Shown: positions 34,120-45,880, counted from the stretch's first letter. The stretch: 60,000 nt of DNA from Apostichopus japonicus (GCF_037975245.1 NC_092565.1:18209999-18269998); one strand, 5' to 3'. Program-made: numbers and translations. Notes: generated by a model from the sequence alone, not told the origin.

Positions 34120-34772
34120 TTAGCTGACCATCCTAATTTTTAATTCCAAAATAACGGAAGGGAGAATTACCACTAAATATATGTATTCGGAAATTTCATC
34201 GTATCCAGTAATAAGTGATGTCTGGTTTCCCAACGTAAGAAGTGAAATACTGCCTAATTTAAGTAGCTGGCCATTGATATGGTGATGGAACATTGCCCTA
34301 CTTTGCCAGCTCTTTCTAATTGTTTTATTGATTGATTGAAAATAATTGGCAGGTCCTGCTGCATTTTCCTTCATTGCAAATTTATCTTGTAGATTCCTCT
34401 CATTCATATTTATGTGGAGATAACTTGTGATTCCTCCATATTCATAGTCTTTCATGGCAGCTGTCACAAAAAAAACAAAATAAAATGGCAAAAAAACAAA
34501 AATGGTTCAATGTTAATAAAGATTGTATCAATAATGTCCATAAGTGGATTGTAATATTTGAACATTATTGCAGGTTCAACCTATCTCTGTTTTTTTTTTT
34601 CTTTTCTTTTTTCTTGCCTTTTTCCTATACATCTTAAATTGTGCAAAAGCCATGACTAATAACCTTTTGCACCTCTATAAGTAAGGTGTGTCACATCAAA
34701 GATTTACCTTTTCCAGTCGCCGTAGTTACCTTGTAGTGGGTGTCGAATATTGAATCTGTAACCTTGGAGATA
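34120..34772 (-). CDS. Unrecognised protein, two joined exons (partial)
   Basis: Exon A, 34708-34772, follows a TTTCTTGTAG acceptor, encodes ISKVTDSIFDTHYKVTTATG-K and ends GAAAAG before a GTAAAT donor. Exon B, 34120-34460, follows a T-rich tract and GTGACAG acceptor. The single leftover base joins exon B in phase, giving AAMKDYEYGGITSYLHINMN and about 113 residues to a TAA. Exon B may instead end at a GTG/GTAATT donor near 34170. The phase agreement across the intron and the balanced composition argue for real coding sequence. I do not recognise the family; a FHHHINGQLLKLGS stretch is distinctive. Upstream exons with a phase-2 donor should lie at higher coordinates. Confidence 0.45.
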
Positions 34773-36450
34773 CTACAAGAAAAAAGAAAGAAAGAGACCT
34801 TAATTCTTTGTCCCATACAGTTGCAGGTTTTCATGATGTTGTAACAAGTATGTGTCCTGATCCAGCTATCTGATATTCAGAAATAATTGGGGCAACACCA
34901 TATCCAAGAATTCTGAGTTGATAGGGGGGGGGGGCACCAACAATTTATGGAGGGGCACAATATTCGTGTCCAGTTAACTAGTGAAGCTTTTGTACACGTA
35001 GTGGTGACAAAAGATATAGCACCACTTAATTAGCATGGGGGGGGAGGGGGCATTACCCGGCTATGTGTCTATGAATTAGGAAACCTTTGTGGTTACAATC
35101 ATTTATCTGCTCCAAATTATTGATTAATATCAACCAATGCAGGAAAATTTTGTCCGCCTCAAATGATCATGATGATATGTGTTATTTTTCATTCTTCATT
35201 TGCCTTTCTTTGCAATTGATGCCAAATTTGATCCTTCCTGGTTGGATAAACGTTGTCGTCGTCATGGACGGCTAGAGTAACACATTATGTTATCTGAGAC
35301 TGCAATCTTTCCTGTATATGGTCAGACATGATACTAGTACAGGATTGCAGTGTGCAGCTATGAACATCATAAAAAATAATGAACGGAAGTAATTGTTGAT
35401 ATTGATCTGATTGAATATTAAACTCAATTAAACTGTTTATGCTATTTTTTAGCCTTGGCATTTCTCCAAGTATAAGTTGTGCAAAAGCTGTCTACAGTAT
35501 TTCTGTTCAACAGTATCAGATTATAGTTAAGTTTATGGTAATAAGCTGGTTTCATTGCATTCATATCTGCACAATAATGTAAGTGTCCAGAACTGGACTA
35601 TATCTGGAGTCTTGCTGCTATGAACTAGTAGCAGTTGTTACTTAATGTTTGCCAATCATGTTGAAGGTCAAAGGTAGCAAAGATTTATAGAGTAATACAT
35701 TGATGACATTGATAACCCCTCTTCTTTCCCACACCCTCCCCTTCCCACACCTACCCCTTTGCTTCCCCCTCCCAAGAACTGTGATTAAGGAGTTTTTCTT
35801 TGTCCTGAAATAAGTCTGGCCATTAGTAATGACACACAGAAATGTGTTTTTAAGAAATCAAATTATTTCTGCTCACTGTTTCGGATGTATGATCTACTTT
35901 AGAATCTGAGTCAATACAGCTCTGTAATGCGATGGTTAGTTGACATGTCAACACATACACCTCTGTGTCCACACCCTTCCATACCCATATCCCACCTCCT
36001 AAGCCATCCTCCACCCCCTTAGTTGACATGTGACCACATGTACCTATGTGTCCACACCCTTCCATGCCCATATCCCACCTCCAAGCCACCCCCCATCCCC
36101 TTCCACCGGTTCTTGAAAGTGCACCAGCCCCTTTTACCAATTCATACAACCACAAATAATGATTTGTGTTAAAGTTGTAACCAGGGCAAATATGAATTTT
36201 ATAATCCCCAAACTGCCATTAAACTTTCATCTACTAACCCCAGGGTAGGTTTATACCGTAAACTCAAGTACGTCAATATCCTTCATATGTAAGTCTCTGT
36301 CAGTTCAGTTCTCATCCACCCAGGCGGTGGTATAAGAGTCTCAGTAAACAAGCTGAAAAAGGGGGACAGAAGAGGTTAACCACTGAACTATCCTTAACAG
36401 TAACAACTTTCAAATTATATGCTGTAGTTTTTAATATATATATATATAGT
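34773..36450. other. Intergenic or intronic DNA
   Basis: G-runs at 34924-34934 and 35037-35050 and C-rich low-complexity DNA at 35720-35780 and 35960-36130. Within the latter, about 35935-35990 and 36020-36080 form an imperfect direct duplication (ACCTCTGTGTCCACACCC and ACCTATGTGTCCACACCC). No exon recognised. Confidence 0.45.
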
Positions 36451-36600
36451 TTCGAACCTCTGGGCAAACAATCAGTGTCCATGGACTAGTTGGTTAGGGT
36501 GTCCGCATATTAAGTGGGAGGCCCTGGTTCGGAATCCTGGTGGAGGCTAGACTGAAGTTTTTTCACTGTTGTGGATTTCCAATGCATTACCATTTCAATT
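36451..36600 (+). mobile_element. tRNA-derived SINE, family B, copy 1
   Basis: Begins TTCGAACCTCTGGGCAAACA, has an A-box-like TAGTTGGTTAGGGTGTCC and B-box-like GGTTCGGAATCC, and ends in a tail TTTTTTCACTGTTGTGG before a (TA)n run. The copy at 47080-47225 shares the whole order, including the (TA)n tract. Confidence 0.88.
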
Positions 36601-36601
36601 A

Positions 36602-36651
<50 letters not shown>

Positions 36652-36677
36652 ATATACATAATATATATATATATATT
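36600..36677 (+). repeat. (TA)n microsatellite
   Basis: TA dinucleotides with a few TTTA interruptions, directly downstream of the SINE. Confidence 0.95.
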
Positions 36678-37600
36678 GTTTTATTTAAATTACTATGATA
36701 TGGGAACTTGAACTAACATGGTACCACAGTTATAAATTAAACAAACATTCTTGCGAGTGATAAATTGTACTTATTTGGCGTCCCATGTGGAATACGGATA
36801 GTTTCAATCGGGCATGAAATTCCTTATTCGGTTGTGTTGTATGTAGCTGCATTGTTGTAGCTGTATGTAGCTGCATTGTTGATCTCACTTGAGTGAGTGT
36901 GTGTAAGTAATCCGGTGTGGGAAGCTCCAATCGGAAATGATTGGAGCCGGTTAAACAATGTTAACAATTACGTGTATTCCACATTCTATGATTGTTAACA
37001 ATTCCTTTCTTTCTAACAGATAAGTTTTCAATAAAATCATTTAAAAAAACTCTAAACATGTTCAATTTGTGGATTACTTTTTGCGTCTCATCCCTACCCC
37101 ATCATCCACAACCATCTGATGTGTTTCATTTCCGTCGCTTTTGTTCTACTTTTATGTCCGTTGAATAATATGGCAAGCATCACTATAATCTGTTTCAAAA
37201 TTTAGTTATAGTTAATACACCGAATCAATTAACAATGTCGTACGATGGAAATGTCAAATAATGGGATAAACCGTCCGTGATCTTGAACGGTGAAAATAGA
37301 GGGTGCTACATAACAATTGTTTATATCATAATCACATTAGTTTGAGGACACTATCATTACAATGATGTATTTATAGCGCCAAGCGTGATTGACATTGTGC
37401 AGTAGACCTGTACCAGCAAGAATCCTCACCCAAAGAGAAAATTTATAAATTTGAATAACAATATAATATGTGAGGTTTTTACTACCTAATATGGCCTACT
37501 TGTGATGCAGTGCTGGTTTTGGCATATTTTCAGTCATCAATGTGTTTTTGGCTTTATGTGAAAGAGCATAAATCAAAGAACTGATGATGTGGCAATCAAT
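36678..37600. other. Intergenic DNA
   Basis: A duplicated GTAGCTGCATTGTT occurs at 36843-36880. Nothing else recognised. Confidence 0.4.
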
Positions 37601-38822
37601 TCAAATTCAAATTCAAATAAACTTTATTAAGCACCAAAAATGGGCAATTAAATGCTCGCAATAAGACAATACAATGATAAGATGGAATAAGAATAATACA
37701 AATAGTACACATGAAAATACACAAAAAGGATACCATACTATGAATTGCACATATTAATATAATAGGAAAATAAGAATTCAAACTATTAAGAAAAATAAGA
37801 ATTGCAACTGACTGAAGGAATAAGAATCAAAACTCTCGAAAATGGTCAAACTATAAGAATCGAAACTAATAGGAATTTAAACCTAAAACTAAAAAAATTG
37901 TAAAAACCTATACGACAGTCAAACGGATCAAAAACGAAAGGATCAAAATTCAATTTGAAAACAATTAAACTTTAAAAGGCACCTATAAAGCAATATACTG
38001 CTCCTAAACAGATAAAAAAAAAAAAATAATGATAAAATGCATAAGAGAAAAGATACTATAATCTAGTACCCTAAAAAGGTGACCCTAAAAACATTGCACA
38101 AAGCCTAGTGTATTAAGAATAAAATAATCAAACATAAGAATCGAATTATGAATATTGCACTATGAACCTAACGAAACGCTGCCTATCTGGTGTAAGTATT
38201 ATAAAAATGTGTGACAGCCATCGGAACGAAGGAATGTTTGTAGCGGTTTGTACCAGCAGCTGGGGGTCTCATCCTACCACTCCGCCCAGTGAATCGTCCA
38301 ACGAGATCACTGTGTAACGGGTGATCGGTGTCATCAAGCACGGTGCGGAGCTTACGTTGAAGGCAGGAATTATAGAAAGAATCGAGCGGCTGCTGATGAT
38401 TCCCAATCAGCCGTTCAGATTTCCTTATTATGCTATTAATTCTCTTCTTGTCCTGTTCAGTAATGCTACCACCCCAACACACAATACAATAAGTGAAAAT
38501 GCTGGTAATGACGGAACGGTAGAATAATGACAGAAGGGTATGTTCAACATGAAATAATTTCAATTTCCTCAAACAGTATAGACGAGAATTTAACTTTGAC
38601 ATAATTAGATCTACATTATCTGACCAGCTAAGTTTGTCATTAACAACAACCCCTAAGTATTTATAAGTATGAACCCGTTCAACTGGAGAGTCAGAAATTA
38701 CAACAGGATCGGATATACACTTGTTGGTTCTGAAATCAATAACTAACTCCTTTGTTTTACTAACGTTCAGTTCGAGAAAATTGTCCTGGCAGTAGTCCAC
38801 AAATTTATTAATTTCAATCAGG
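37601..38822 (-). mobile_element. 5'-truncated non-LTR retrotransposon (CR1/Jockey-like LINE)
   Basis: The minus strand carries the C-terminal part of a reverse transcriptase ORF and a 3' UTR. The last transcribed bases are an AATAAAG-like signal followed by tandem TTTGAA words (37601-37635), a typical LINE 3' tail. The 5' end at about 38822 is an abrupt truncation inside the RT domain. Similarity to Rex/CR1/Jockey-type LINEs is from the order of motifs. Confidence 0.9.
38183..38822 (-). pseudogene. Reverse transcriptase C-terminal fragment (LINE)
   Basis: Open without a stop from the truncation point to 38183. It reads NFLELNVSKTKELVIDFR, then HTYKYLGVVVNDKLSWSDNV, then SRLYCLRKLKLF and SVITSIFTYCIVCWGG, the conserved thumb and C-terminal end of non-LTR reverse transcriptases. 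The catalytic YxDD palm region and the endonuclease are absent, so it is not active. The intact frame suggests fairly recent insertion. Confidence 0.92.
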
Positions 38823-39087
38823 AGGATTGAAGGTGATATAAACCATTTTGAAAATTCTTTGAATAAATGTGGACGTTGCTCTGAGCGAGCAGTCGGATGG
38901 TTTTGGGTTCCGTTTGCTTGAACTCACTCCTCTACCTCAAAATCTAAACGATCATGGGATGAAAGTTTACAGGTCATATGATAGGCCAGGCCATTAGCTA
39001 TCATGGGGGGGGGGGGGAGTGGGGGTTATGCCCATAAGCGTAGGAGGCGGGGGGCTGGGGGGCTGCAGCCCCCCAACCAATTTTTAT

Positions 39088-39632
39088 TCGTGAAAATTCG
39101 GGCAATATGCTGAGAATTTTTCGGGCACCTACTGGAAGAAGAATAATTTGCAATGTGTTTTTCAAATTTTTTGGGGTGAAAATTCGGCAATATGCTGAGA
39201 ATTATTCGGGCATCTACTGAAAGAATAATAATTTGCAATGTGTTTTTCAATTTTTTGGTGAGAATTCGGGCAATATGCTGAGAATTTTTCGAGCACCCAC
39301 TGAAAGAAGAATAATTTGCAATGTGTTTTTCAAATGTTTTGGTGAAAATTCGGGCAATATGCTGAGAATTTTTCGAGCACCTACTGAAAGAAGAATAATT
39401 TGCAATGTGTTTTCAAATGTTTTGGTGAAAATTCGGGCAATATGCTGAGAATTTTTCGAGCACCTACTGAAAGAAGAATAATTTGCAATGTGTTTTCAAA
39501 TGTTTTGGTGAAAATTCGGGCAATATGCTGAGAACTTTTTCCGGCACCTACTGAAAGAATAATAATTTGCAGTCTGTTTTTCAATTTTTTTGGTGAAAAT
39601 GGGCAATATGCTGAGAATTTTTCGGGCACCTA
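39088..39632 (+). repeat. ~84-bp tandem array inside the hAT-like element, about seven copies
   Basis: Each unit contains TCGGGCAATATGCTGAGAAT and, later, GAAGAATAATTTGCAATGTG. Unit starts fall near 39091, 39177, 39259, 39344, 39427, 39509 and 39595; the last unit resumes after the nested element at 40022. The short ORFs here are by-products. Confidence 0.92.
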
Positions 39633-39633
39633 C

Positions 39634-40021
39634 CAGTAGCGGAGCGTCCATACAGTCAGAGGGGCGGATGCCCCCCTGGCGGACTCAAATGGACTGCTGG
39701 CACCCTTTTCAGCTTTTTACCACTTTCTACTTATTCGCGATTATTGACTTTTTTATTGCGCTCTGAAATACCTATTGACATTTGTCACATTTTGTTGGTG
39801 CAATTTTCTGACAAATGGCGATGACACCTATTTATTCTTCGTTTATCTGCAAATTAGCAAGGCCTGGAAAGGGTCATTTCCGGCGATCTAGGAGTATCTA
39901 TACTCAAAAAATTTCTATACACTCCGCGCCAACCTGCGGTGGCGCTCCGCTTAGATAGTGTCGAAATCGCCCCTACAGACCATTCTCTCGCCCCTGACCA
40001 ATACCCCTAGCTCCGCCACTG
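39634..40021. mobile_element. Nested hAT-like MITE, 388 bp, TSD GCACCTAC
   Basis: Left end CAGTAGCGGAGCGTCC; right end reversed CAGTGGCGGAGCTAGG. A perfect 8-base duplication GCACCTAC flanks it (39626-39633 and 40022-40029), placed inside a unit of the host element's tandem array. It includes the shared core GGTCATTTCCGGCGATCTAG (39871-39890) and a GCGCCAAC..GGTGGCGC stem. Confidence 0.92.
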
Positions 40022-40482
40022 GCACCTACTGAAAGAAGAATAATTTGCAATGTGTTTTTCAATGGTTTAAACGTATATTATTATCAATATTGTTGTAAGG
40101 ACTTCCCCAATAATTATAACCAATATGGAAGGGTAATAACACGGAAAATGATTTTATGTTATTGGCATGTGATGTAATAACTGATGAATGCCTATATGAT
40201 ATACACAGTAACATGTAGAACGCGCGCGGAGCGCGCAAAAAAATTTGGTTATATTTTTCGGGCAAGTCGTTACAGCCCCCTCCCCCCCCCCCCCCCAACT
40301 CAAATGAGGCTCCTACGCCTATGGTTATGCCAGTTGAAAATGCTCCAATGGGCTTCAAAAGATACGAATTTACTAAGTGAGTGAATTGAGCAATTAATTG
40401 TAGTACGACACCAACTGAAGCTGCGATTACTGTAGAATTGTAATCTGAAATAGCGCCCCGTTTCACTTTCTTAATAGATGTT

Positions 40483-40689
40483 TGTATTTTTAGATCCTCC
40501 TGCAAGTAGGAACTTATAAAAGCCGCAAAGTGGTCGAAGTCAATCTCTTGCATTCATATTTAACGTTCATGATTATTAGTTGTCAATTGTCAACAAATCT
40601 GTAACTGGACGACATACATTACTCTTGGAGTGACTCGAACCGGGGACCTTATGATTGGAAGGCACCGGAGTTAACCACTGAGCTAACAC
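40483..40689 (-). mobile_element. tRNA-derived SINE, family A, copy 2
   Basis: Minus-strand copy of the SINE at 3700-3947. The A-box-like GTTAGCTCAGTGGTTAACT and the B box GGTTCGAGTC are better preserved here. The end is again GGAGGATCTAAAAATAC. The middle has a shorter spacer than copy 1. Confidence 0.88.
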
Positions 40690-42149
40690 TCCGTAAATGT
40701 GGGGGGGGGGGGGCGTGGATAATTTTTTTTTTAATACGGGTGGCTCGCTTTACCTATTGTTTATCTTCTTTATTAATGTAAACAACCTTTGACAGCAGAT
40801 TTTACAAGTTTAGTCGGCACGAGACCCCCCCCCCCCCCCACGCACACACACACGCGCTCGCGCGCGCGCACAAGGTTGAAGTTAACATGTGCTTTATGCA
40901 AACAGGCACTAACAACGAACTTGATAGAACGTGGAACAAATGTTAAATTTTCAATTTGCATTTGTAAATAAACGAAAACATGGGTCAATGAGGCTAATAG
41001 ATTAGCGACTTACCCCTAAGAAAGTGCATATGACGACATAATGTTTACTTGTGCCGCCCGTACTATAGTTATCTTACAAGTGGACAGAGGCAGCGAATCA
41101 TGATAGGATGTGTCAGGATGAGGGAAGAACTTCGAGGGCCTGTGAGATATGTAGTAATAGGTCACTTCAATTTATGGAAAGAGCTACTTTGCACAAGATT
41201 CTCACAGCATTGGGGCACATGCTTCCTGTGCCTCTCCCTCCCCCCTCCCTCCTCCTGTCCCGCCGCCCTTTCCAGTGAAATACACTAAGTCCCGAGTGAC
41301 AATGTGTCTGACCGATGTTAGCCTGAACTTTTATTTCAGTAAGGAGTATAATGATTGTATCTTAAGGCCCTCACTGTGGTCATTTATATTCTTGATTCAT
41401 TTTTTAAATTTTTCAGAAAATTGTTTCAAAGAATTTAGTGGAATCTCACTGAGCGTCGAAGTTTCATATTTTTTGTATTTATTTTGTCCTTGCGTGGCTT
41501 TTTGTAAATGTCGTTTGACTTCACGGACGGAAAGAAGTCCCAATAAAGAAAGAAAGAGAAACAAGAACAAAAAAAAGAACATCCCATAAGAAGAGAAGAG
41601 GACACGTCGTGCCTGATAATCTATTCAAAATATGACTTTTATACTTTATTTTGATTACTATTTTGAATCAATAAAAACGACAGAAAATTGCAAGTAGAGG
41701 ATATGGAAGCACGAGTACCCTTAGGACATGGATGTTCTGTGACTTTGAGAATGTAATTCTTAAAATAAGACACAAGAAGAACCTCTTAAGTCGAAATATT
41801 GAAGCAAAGGTTTCAAGTTTCTCTTTTTAATAAAAACATGCAAGTGCATTTAATATCAAACTTGTCAGTAAACAATTCTACAACCAACGAAAAGAAAAGA
41901 AAGTCAATAATAAAAATCTCAGCGTTTCAATAAAAATGCTTTGCTTCCGGCAGATTTCTATGGTCATATGATTCGCGGGCACATAATCTGTAATAAAGCG
42001 AGTTTAGTTTGGCTTACTTCAATCTAGTATTACCAAAAGAGTTAGCAGGTAAGGAGGACTACAAAAGCTCATTTGAAACTCTGACCGTGTAGTGATCGTG
42101 GATCAACACCGGGCTTTCACCAAATCTTCTCTTTTTCTATTATATTCAG
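40690..42149. other. Intergenic DNA with simple repeats
   Basis: Holds poly-G at 40700-40714, poly-C at 40825-40839, a CA/CG alternating run at 40840-40872 that could adopt Z-DNA, and 41449-41580, which resembles a retroelement 3' end (a TTTGTAAATG segment, an AATAAAG signal and an A-rich tail). Confidence 0.45.
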
Positions 42150-42205
42150 AGAATGACGAGTCGGTCATGAAGTTGTCGCATTCGAGCTCCCCAGACTACC
42201 TCTGA
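42150..42205 (+). CDS. Possible terminal coding exon, unrecognised
   Basis: After a good pyrimidine tract and TATATTCAG acceptor, the frame reads NDESVMKLSHSSSPDYL and then stops. Its GC-richer composition stands out from its surroundings. No upstream exon was identified, so this is weak. Confidence 0.2.
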
Positions 42206-42812
42206 ACGCCCCCTCCCCCATCCGACGGACTAGGGTGTACCTCTGCATCTAGGTACTTCGTTAAATATTCAGTGAGATGAAGGCACCCACCCCATTCATC
42301 AACACTACAGAGCAGCTAGAGATTGGGAGTTATCTTGAAATCAACGGAAGAACAGAACCAAACCACAGGTTCCCAATTCGCAAACCAGACATACCATATC
42401 CAGCTCCGCTCACCAATACTACAATTTTGAATACTTCCAAGAGAATCTTTTTTAGTAGAGGAGCCTAATGGTTGTGAGGTGGGCATTCTAACTGATTCGT
42501 GGATGATTTTTTGACGTGCATATTTTGTACATCTCAACGCCTAAAAAAGAATACAAACGAGCAATATCTATGGTGTAGCTATGTCCCTGTGAGAGATCTT
42601 AGATCTTAAGGGGCGCCCTTTAGTATTATATCTCCTCACATTACACTCACGGACTCATACAACGTTCATATGTATGTATAAATAAACAAAACATTATTCC
42701 TATACTTTATTTGCGTAGTCATGCATGTCTGTTCATATAGCTAGGATAATTTCCATTAATGCCAAACCATTCCTGTTCCAGTTAATTATATTTCAGTTCA
42801 TAGTAGCTTAAG

Positions 42813-44037
42813 CATGGGCGGCGATCCTGGGGGGGGGGGGGTGGGGGGGATATATCCCCCCATGAAAATGGGTGGAGGGGATGTAACACACCATATACCC
42901 CCCCCCCCACCAAATGCCAGGAATAAGAATATTTTCATGCCTTCATTTATGCATCATCGTGAATGTACGGCTCTATTTTAGCTTCATTTCTCGCCTACCA
43001 TAAACGCAGTGCGATCTTTTCAAATAAACCGTCTTTATAAAGCAAGAATAGTTGACTGTAGGCTTCATTGGCCCTATAACAACAAAATGTATTATTGCGC
43101 CCACGGTATTTATATAGTACATATATGCACCCTCATAGTATTCATATAGGCCCTATAGTAGGCCTACACACGTACATGTTCCCTCGAACAGCTGAGAATC
43201 TCATGTTACCAGGGTAATGCTTAATTAGGGGCGTCGGAGCGGTTCGCCGGACCAATATTCACGGCGCAAAAAAAAAGGAGAAAAAAAGTAGCACTAAGAA
43301 GAAAACAAAGGCAAAAAATAAAGAACCAAAATGAAACATACTTCAAAATGTGTTTCAGAAGATTAATCGGGTACAAAAACAGACAAGGGAGAATGCACAT
43401 AAGAAAAGCTCGGGAAGTGCCATTTCCTGCAATCTGGGAGGCATTTTTTCAAAATTTTCTCCATTACGCTACGCGCCAACCAATGGTGGCGCGTAGCGTA
43501 GTTTGACCTTCCAAACGTCCCCCCCCCCCGATAATTATGGTAGATGGCCACACTCTGATCTTCCGTACCAATCCCAAATAGCTTCCGACGCCCCTGTTAA
43601 TACACGTACGTTTCACCTGGATGCCCTAGCAATCGGTACCTAGGAATGTAACTATGTGTAATTGTGTATTGCATGTGTATAGGCCTATAATAGCCTGCAT
43701 GAGGCCATTTTCTTCATCGAATAATATAAAGAGCTCTCGAACATTCTAACGTAGCGCCTGAAACAAGATTGACAGGGGCAATTTTCCCAAAATAACACCC
43801 GAAATTAAAAAAAAGTATTTTGGATCCTGATTGTGAGATATTTCGGACATGATATCCCTATTTTAAAGTTGGGTACATGCCGCATGGAAACCTCGGCAAG
43901 TGCCGTTTCCGGCCATCTAGAGGGTTTGTAAATCCCAAAATTTTCTTGTACGCTTCGCGCCAACTCATGGTGGCGCTACGCTTAGATAGTCAACAAGGTC
44001 CTGTGCCCCCACTCAGAAGTACGGATCGCCGCCCATG
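42813..44037. mobile_element. hAT-like element, 1225 bp with nested insertion, TSD AGCTTAAG
   Basis: Perfect 15-base terminal inverted repeats: left CATGGGCGGCGATCC, right GGATCGCCGCCCATG. A perfect 8-base duplication AGCTTAAG flanks it (42805-42812 and 44038-44045). Its interior holds another TIR element (43226-43596) and, near its right end, the shared core at 43896-43925. The same right terminus occurs alone at 20400-20494. No transposase ORF. Confidence 0.92.
43226..43596. mobile_element. Nested TIR element, 371 bp, within the hAT-like element
   Basis: Left TAGGGGCGTCGGAGC and right, reversed, CAGGGGCGTCGGAAGC. A 5-base TTAAT repeat flanks it (43221-43225, 43597-43601); an 8-base duplication is not evident, perhaps because of later change. 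It contains a near-copy of the core seen in 19918-20117 (43411-43446) and a long GCGCCAAC/TGGTGGCGC stem. Confidence 0.78.
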
Positions 44038-44045
44038 AGCTTAAG

Positions 44046-45880
44046 CATGTAGACAGCTCATCGGACACGGCCAGATTTGTATAATGTGGTACGCCCTCTT
44101 TTTCTTTCCCACCATCCAACCCCCACCCCACTCCCCATCTACACTGTCACACCTCCAACAGTTGTCACCATTGCACTATTCTCATGAATGCTCGAATACT
44201 AATCCACAAAGACTTATACCTCGCTTACTAATATAAAGTCAATGCACGAGTCACTCAATGAGATAGTATTCCACGTGTTTTTGTTTACATTTCTTGTTAA
44301 ATAATTTTGAACAATATTATACCTAACTGTATTTGCAATGAGGAAACTTTCTTATTGCTTTACGGAGGATTTGTTGTTTTAAGCACTGAGAGTTGAAAAC
44401 CACTATCAATATTTCATTAATCAATTTTTCTTCAACGTAGAATCAGTTCATTGATGAATGTATCAACAGTAGCGGTACTTTGTAATCCCTACTCTCTTCA
44501 ACACCCCCCCCCCCCACCGCCCCTCCCAACGCCTCCTCCCCGCTCTTTATTTGACTAACATGGGAGAGCAGTAGCATCCGATACGTATATGTGTAGTACG
44601 TATTATGCGGATTATAAACTATAAATGCAGAGAAACTAAATCACAGTAATGAAATATTTTCCCATAATGCTCGTTCCTGCTATTGCCCATAACGTCTAGT
44701 AAAGAAAAGCTTATAACTAACCGACATTAAAAATGTATTAGAGTTGAATGTCTTTAGACAGCTCCCAGTCAACCTGGTATACGTAATAAACGCACTTATA
44801 ACTAGCCCATTAAAAAAGAACGGTAAATGCGTCTAGAAATGATCAAACAAACATAAACAGAGAATTTTGATCCCTGAAGAGAATTTGATTTCAAACAAAC
44901 GGATGTCCATTTATGGCTAGAAAGTCACGTAAAGTCGATATTACTGTACCATCCTAATAACATGAGTTTTTACTTGTCATGCGATATAAGATAATGGGCC
45001 ACCTCTTCAAAGGCAGTTCCAAATCTCTTTTTATGGTTATTTTGACCGTTCATATAGAAATATTCAAGAGGGAGAGAAAAATTCTCTTAAAATTTGTCCG
45101 GTTTCCTTTATCTTTTCTGGTCTGTGTTTCTTTCAAAAAAAAGGAAATTTTATCGCTGATTCGAAAATTCTGATAACCGGATAGAAGTGAAGCCGGGTAA
45201 ACTGCTTCTGTACCACGGGACTTGCCACATAACCTTGTTCACTTTTATGAAACTTGTTAAAGAATGGATTACGCGCTGCGAGCAAAACATGGACAGATCA
45301 TACCAAACATTGTTAGGCTTTATATGTCCTCAACTGAAGGAAATATTCATAGTTTGAAACTTGGCGTTTAAACTACAGGTGAAAAACTGAACACAGAGCG
45401 TTATATAATATAAGCTTCCTTGTATTATGGAACAGGGCAAATACAAGGCGTTAAATAAATAATTATGGCACAAACTTGACAATCGAAACCAAGCGAAACA
45501 AAAACGAGTAGATTCAATATGGCTTTCACTTGCACTTTTACGCCTGCTGTGAATTAACAATCAAAATTTAAGGAAACTTCTTTTGTAAGATTCCTATCAA
45601 ACGTGTTGCATTTTGGTTGTTATATATTGATTTTTCGATTTTAAGAATTAATGACTTATTATTAGTAGTTAACGAGAAAGGATGAAAACCGTCTTATTGT
45701 ACTTTTAGAGACGGGCGATCTTAGGCGAAAAAGGCGGCGCTGTTATTCACTCACCGAAAAAAAATTGTGCCAGTCACAAAAACCCGGATGCTATTTAGAG
45801 TACATATGGGTAACTACGACCAAGTGCTGAAGTTACGACACTGTGCTGGTACTCGTTCGAACAAGAAGTCAAACACTAGT
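44046..45880. other. Intergenic DNA
   Basis: C-run at 44500-44530; otherwise no recognised gene or element. Confidence 0.45.

Larger units (their letters stand above)
39033..40323. mobile_element. hAT-like element with internal subrepeats, 1291 bp, TSD GTTATGCC
   Basis: The left end is CATAAGCGTAGGAGGC and the right end, reversed, is CATAGGCGTAGGAGCC; both are followed by G/C runs. A perfect 8-base duplication GTTATGCC flanks it (39025-39032, 40324-40331). The interior is an ~84-bp tandem array (39088-39632) into which a second hAT-like element (39634-40021) has jumped. There is no transposase ORF. Confidence 0.9.

Noticed and set aside
34917-35070. Possible further hAT-like element with G-runs and a CATAGACACATAGCC-like end
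   Set aside because: Only one end is convincing and no target duplication was found.
39026-39629. Several short ORFs on both strands in the 84-bp array
   Set aside because: Repeat by-products inside a transposon; no protein family.
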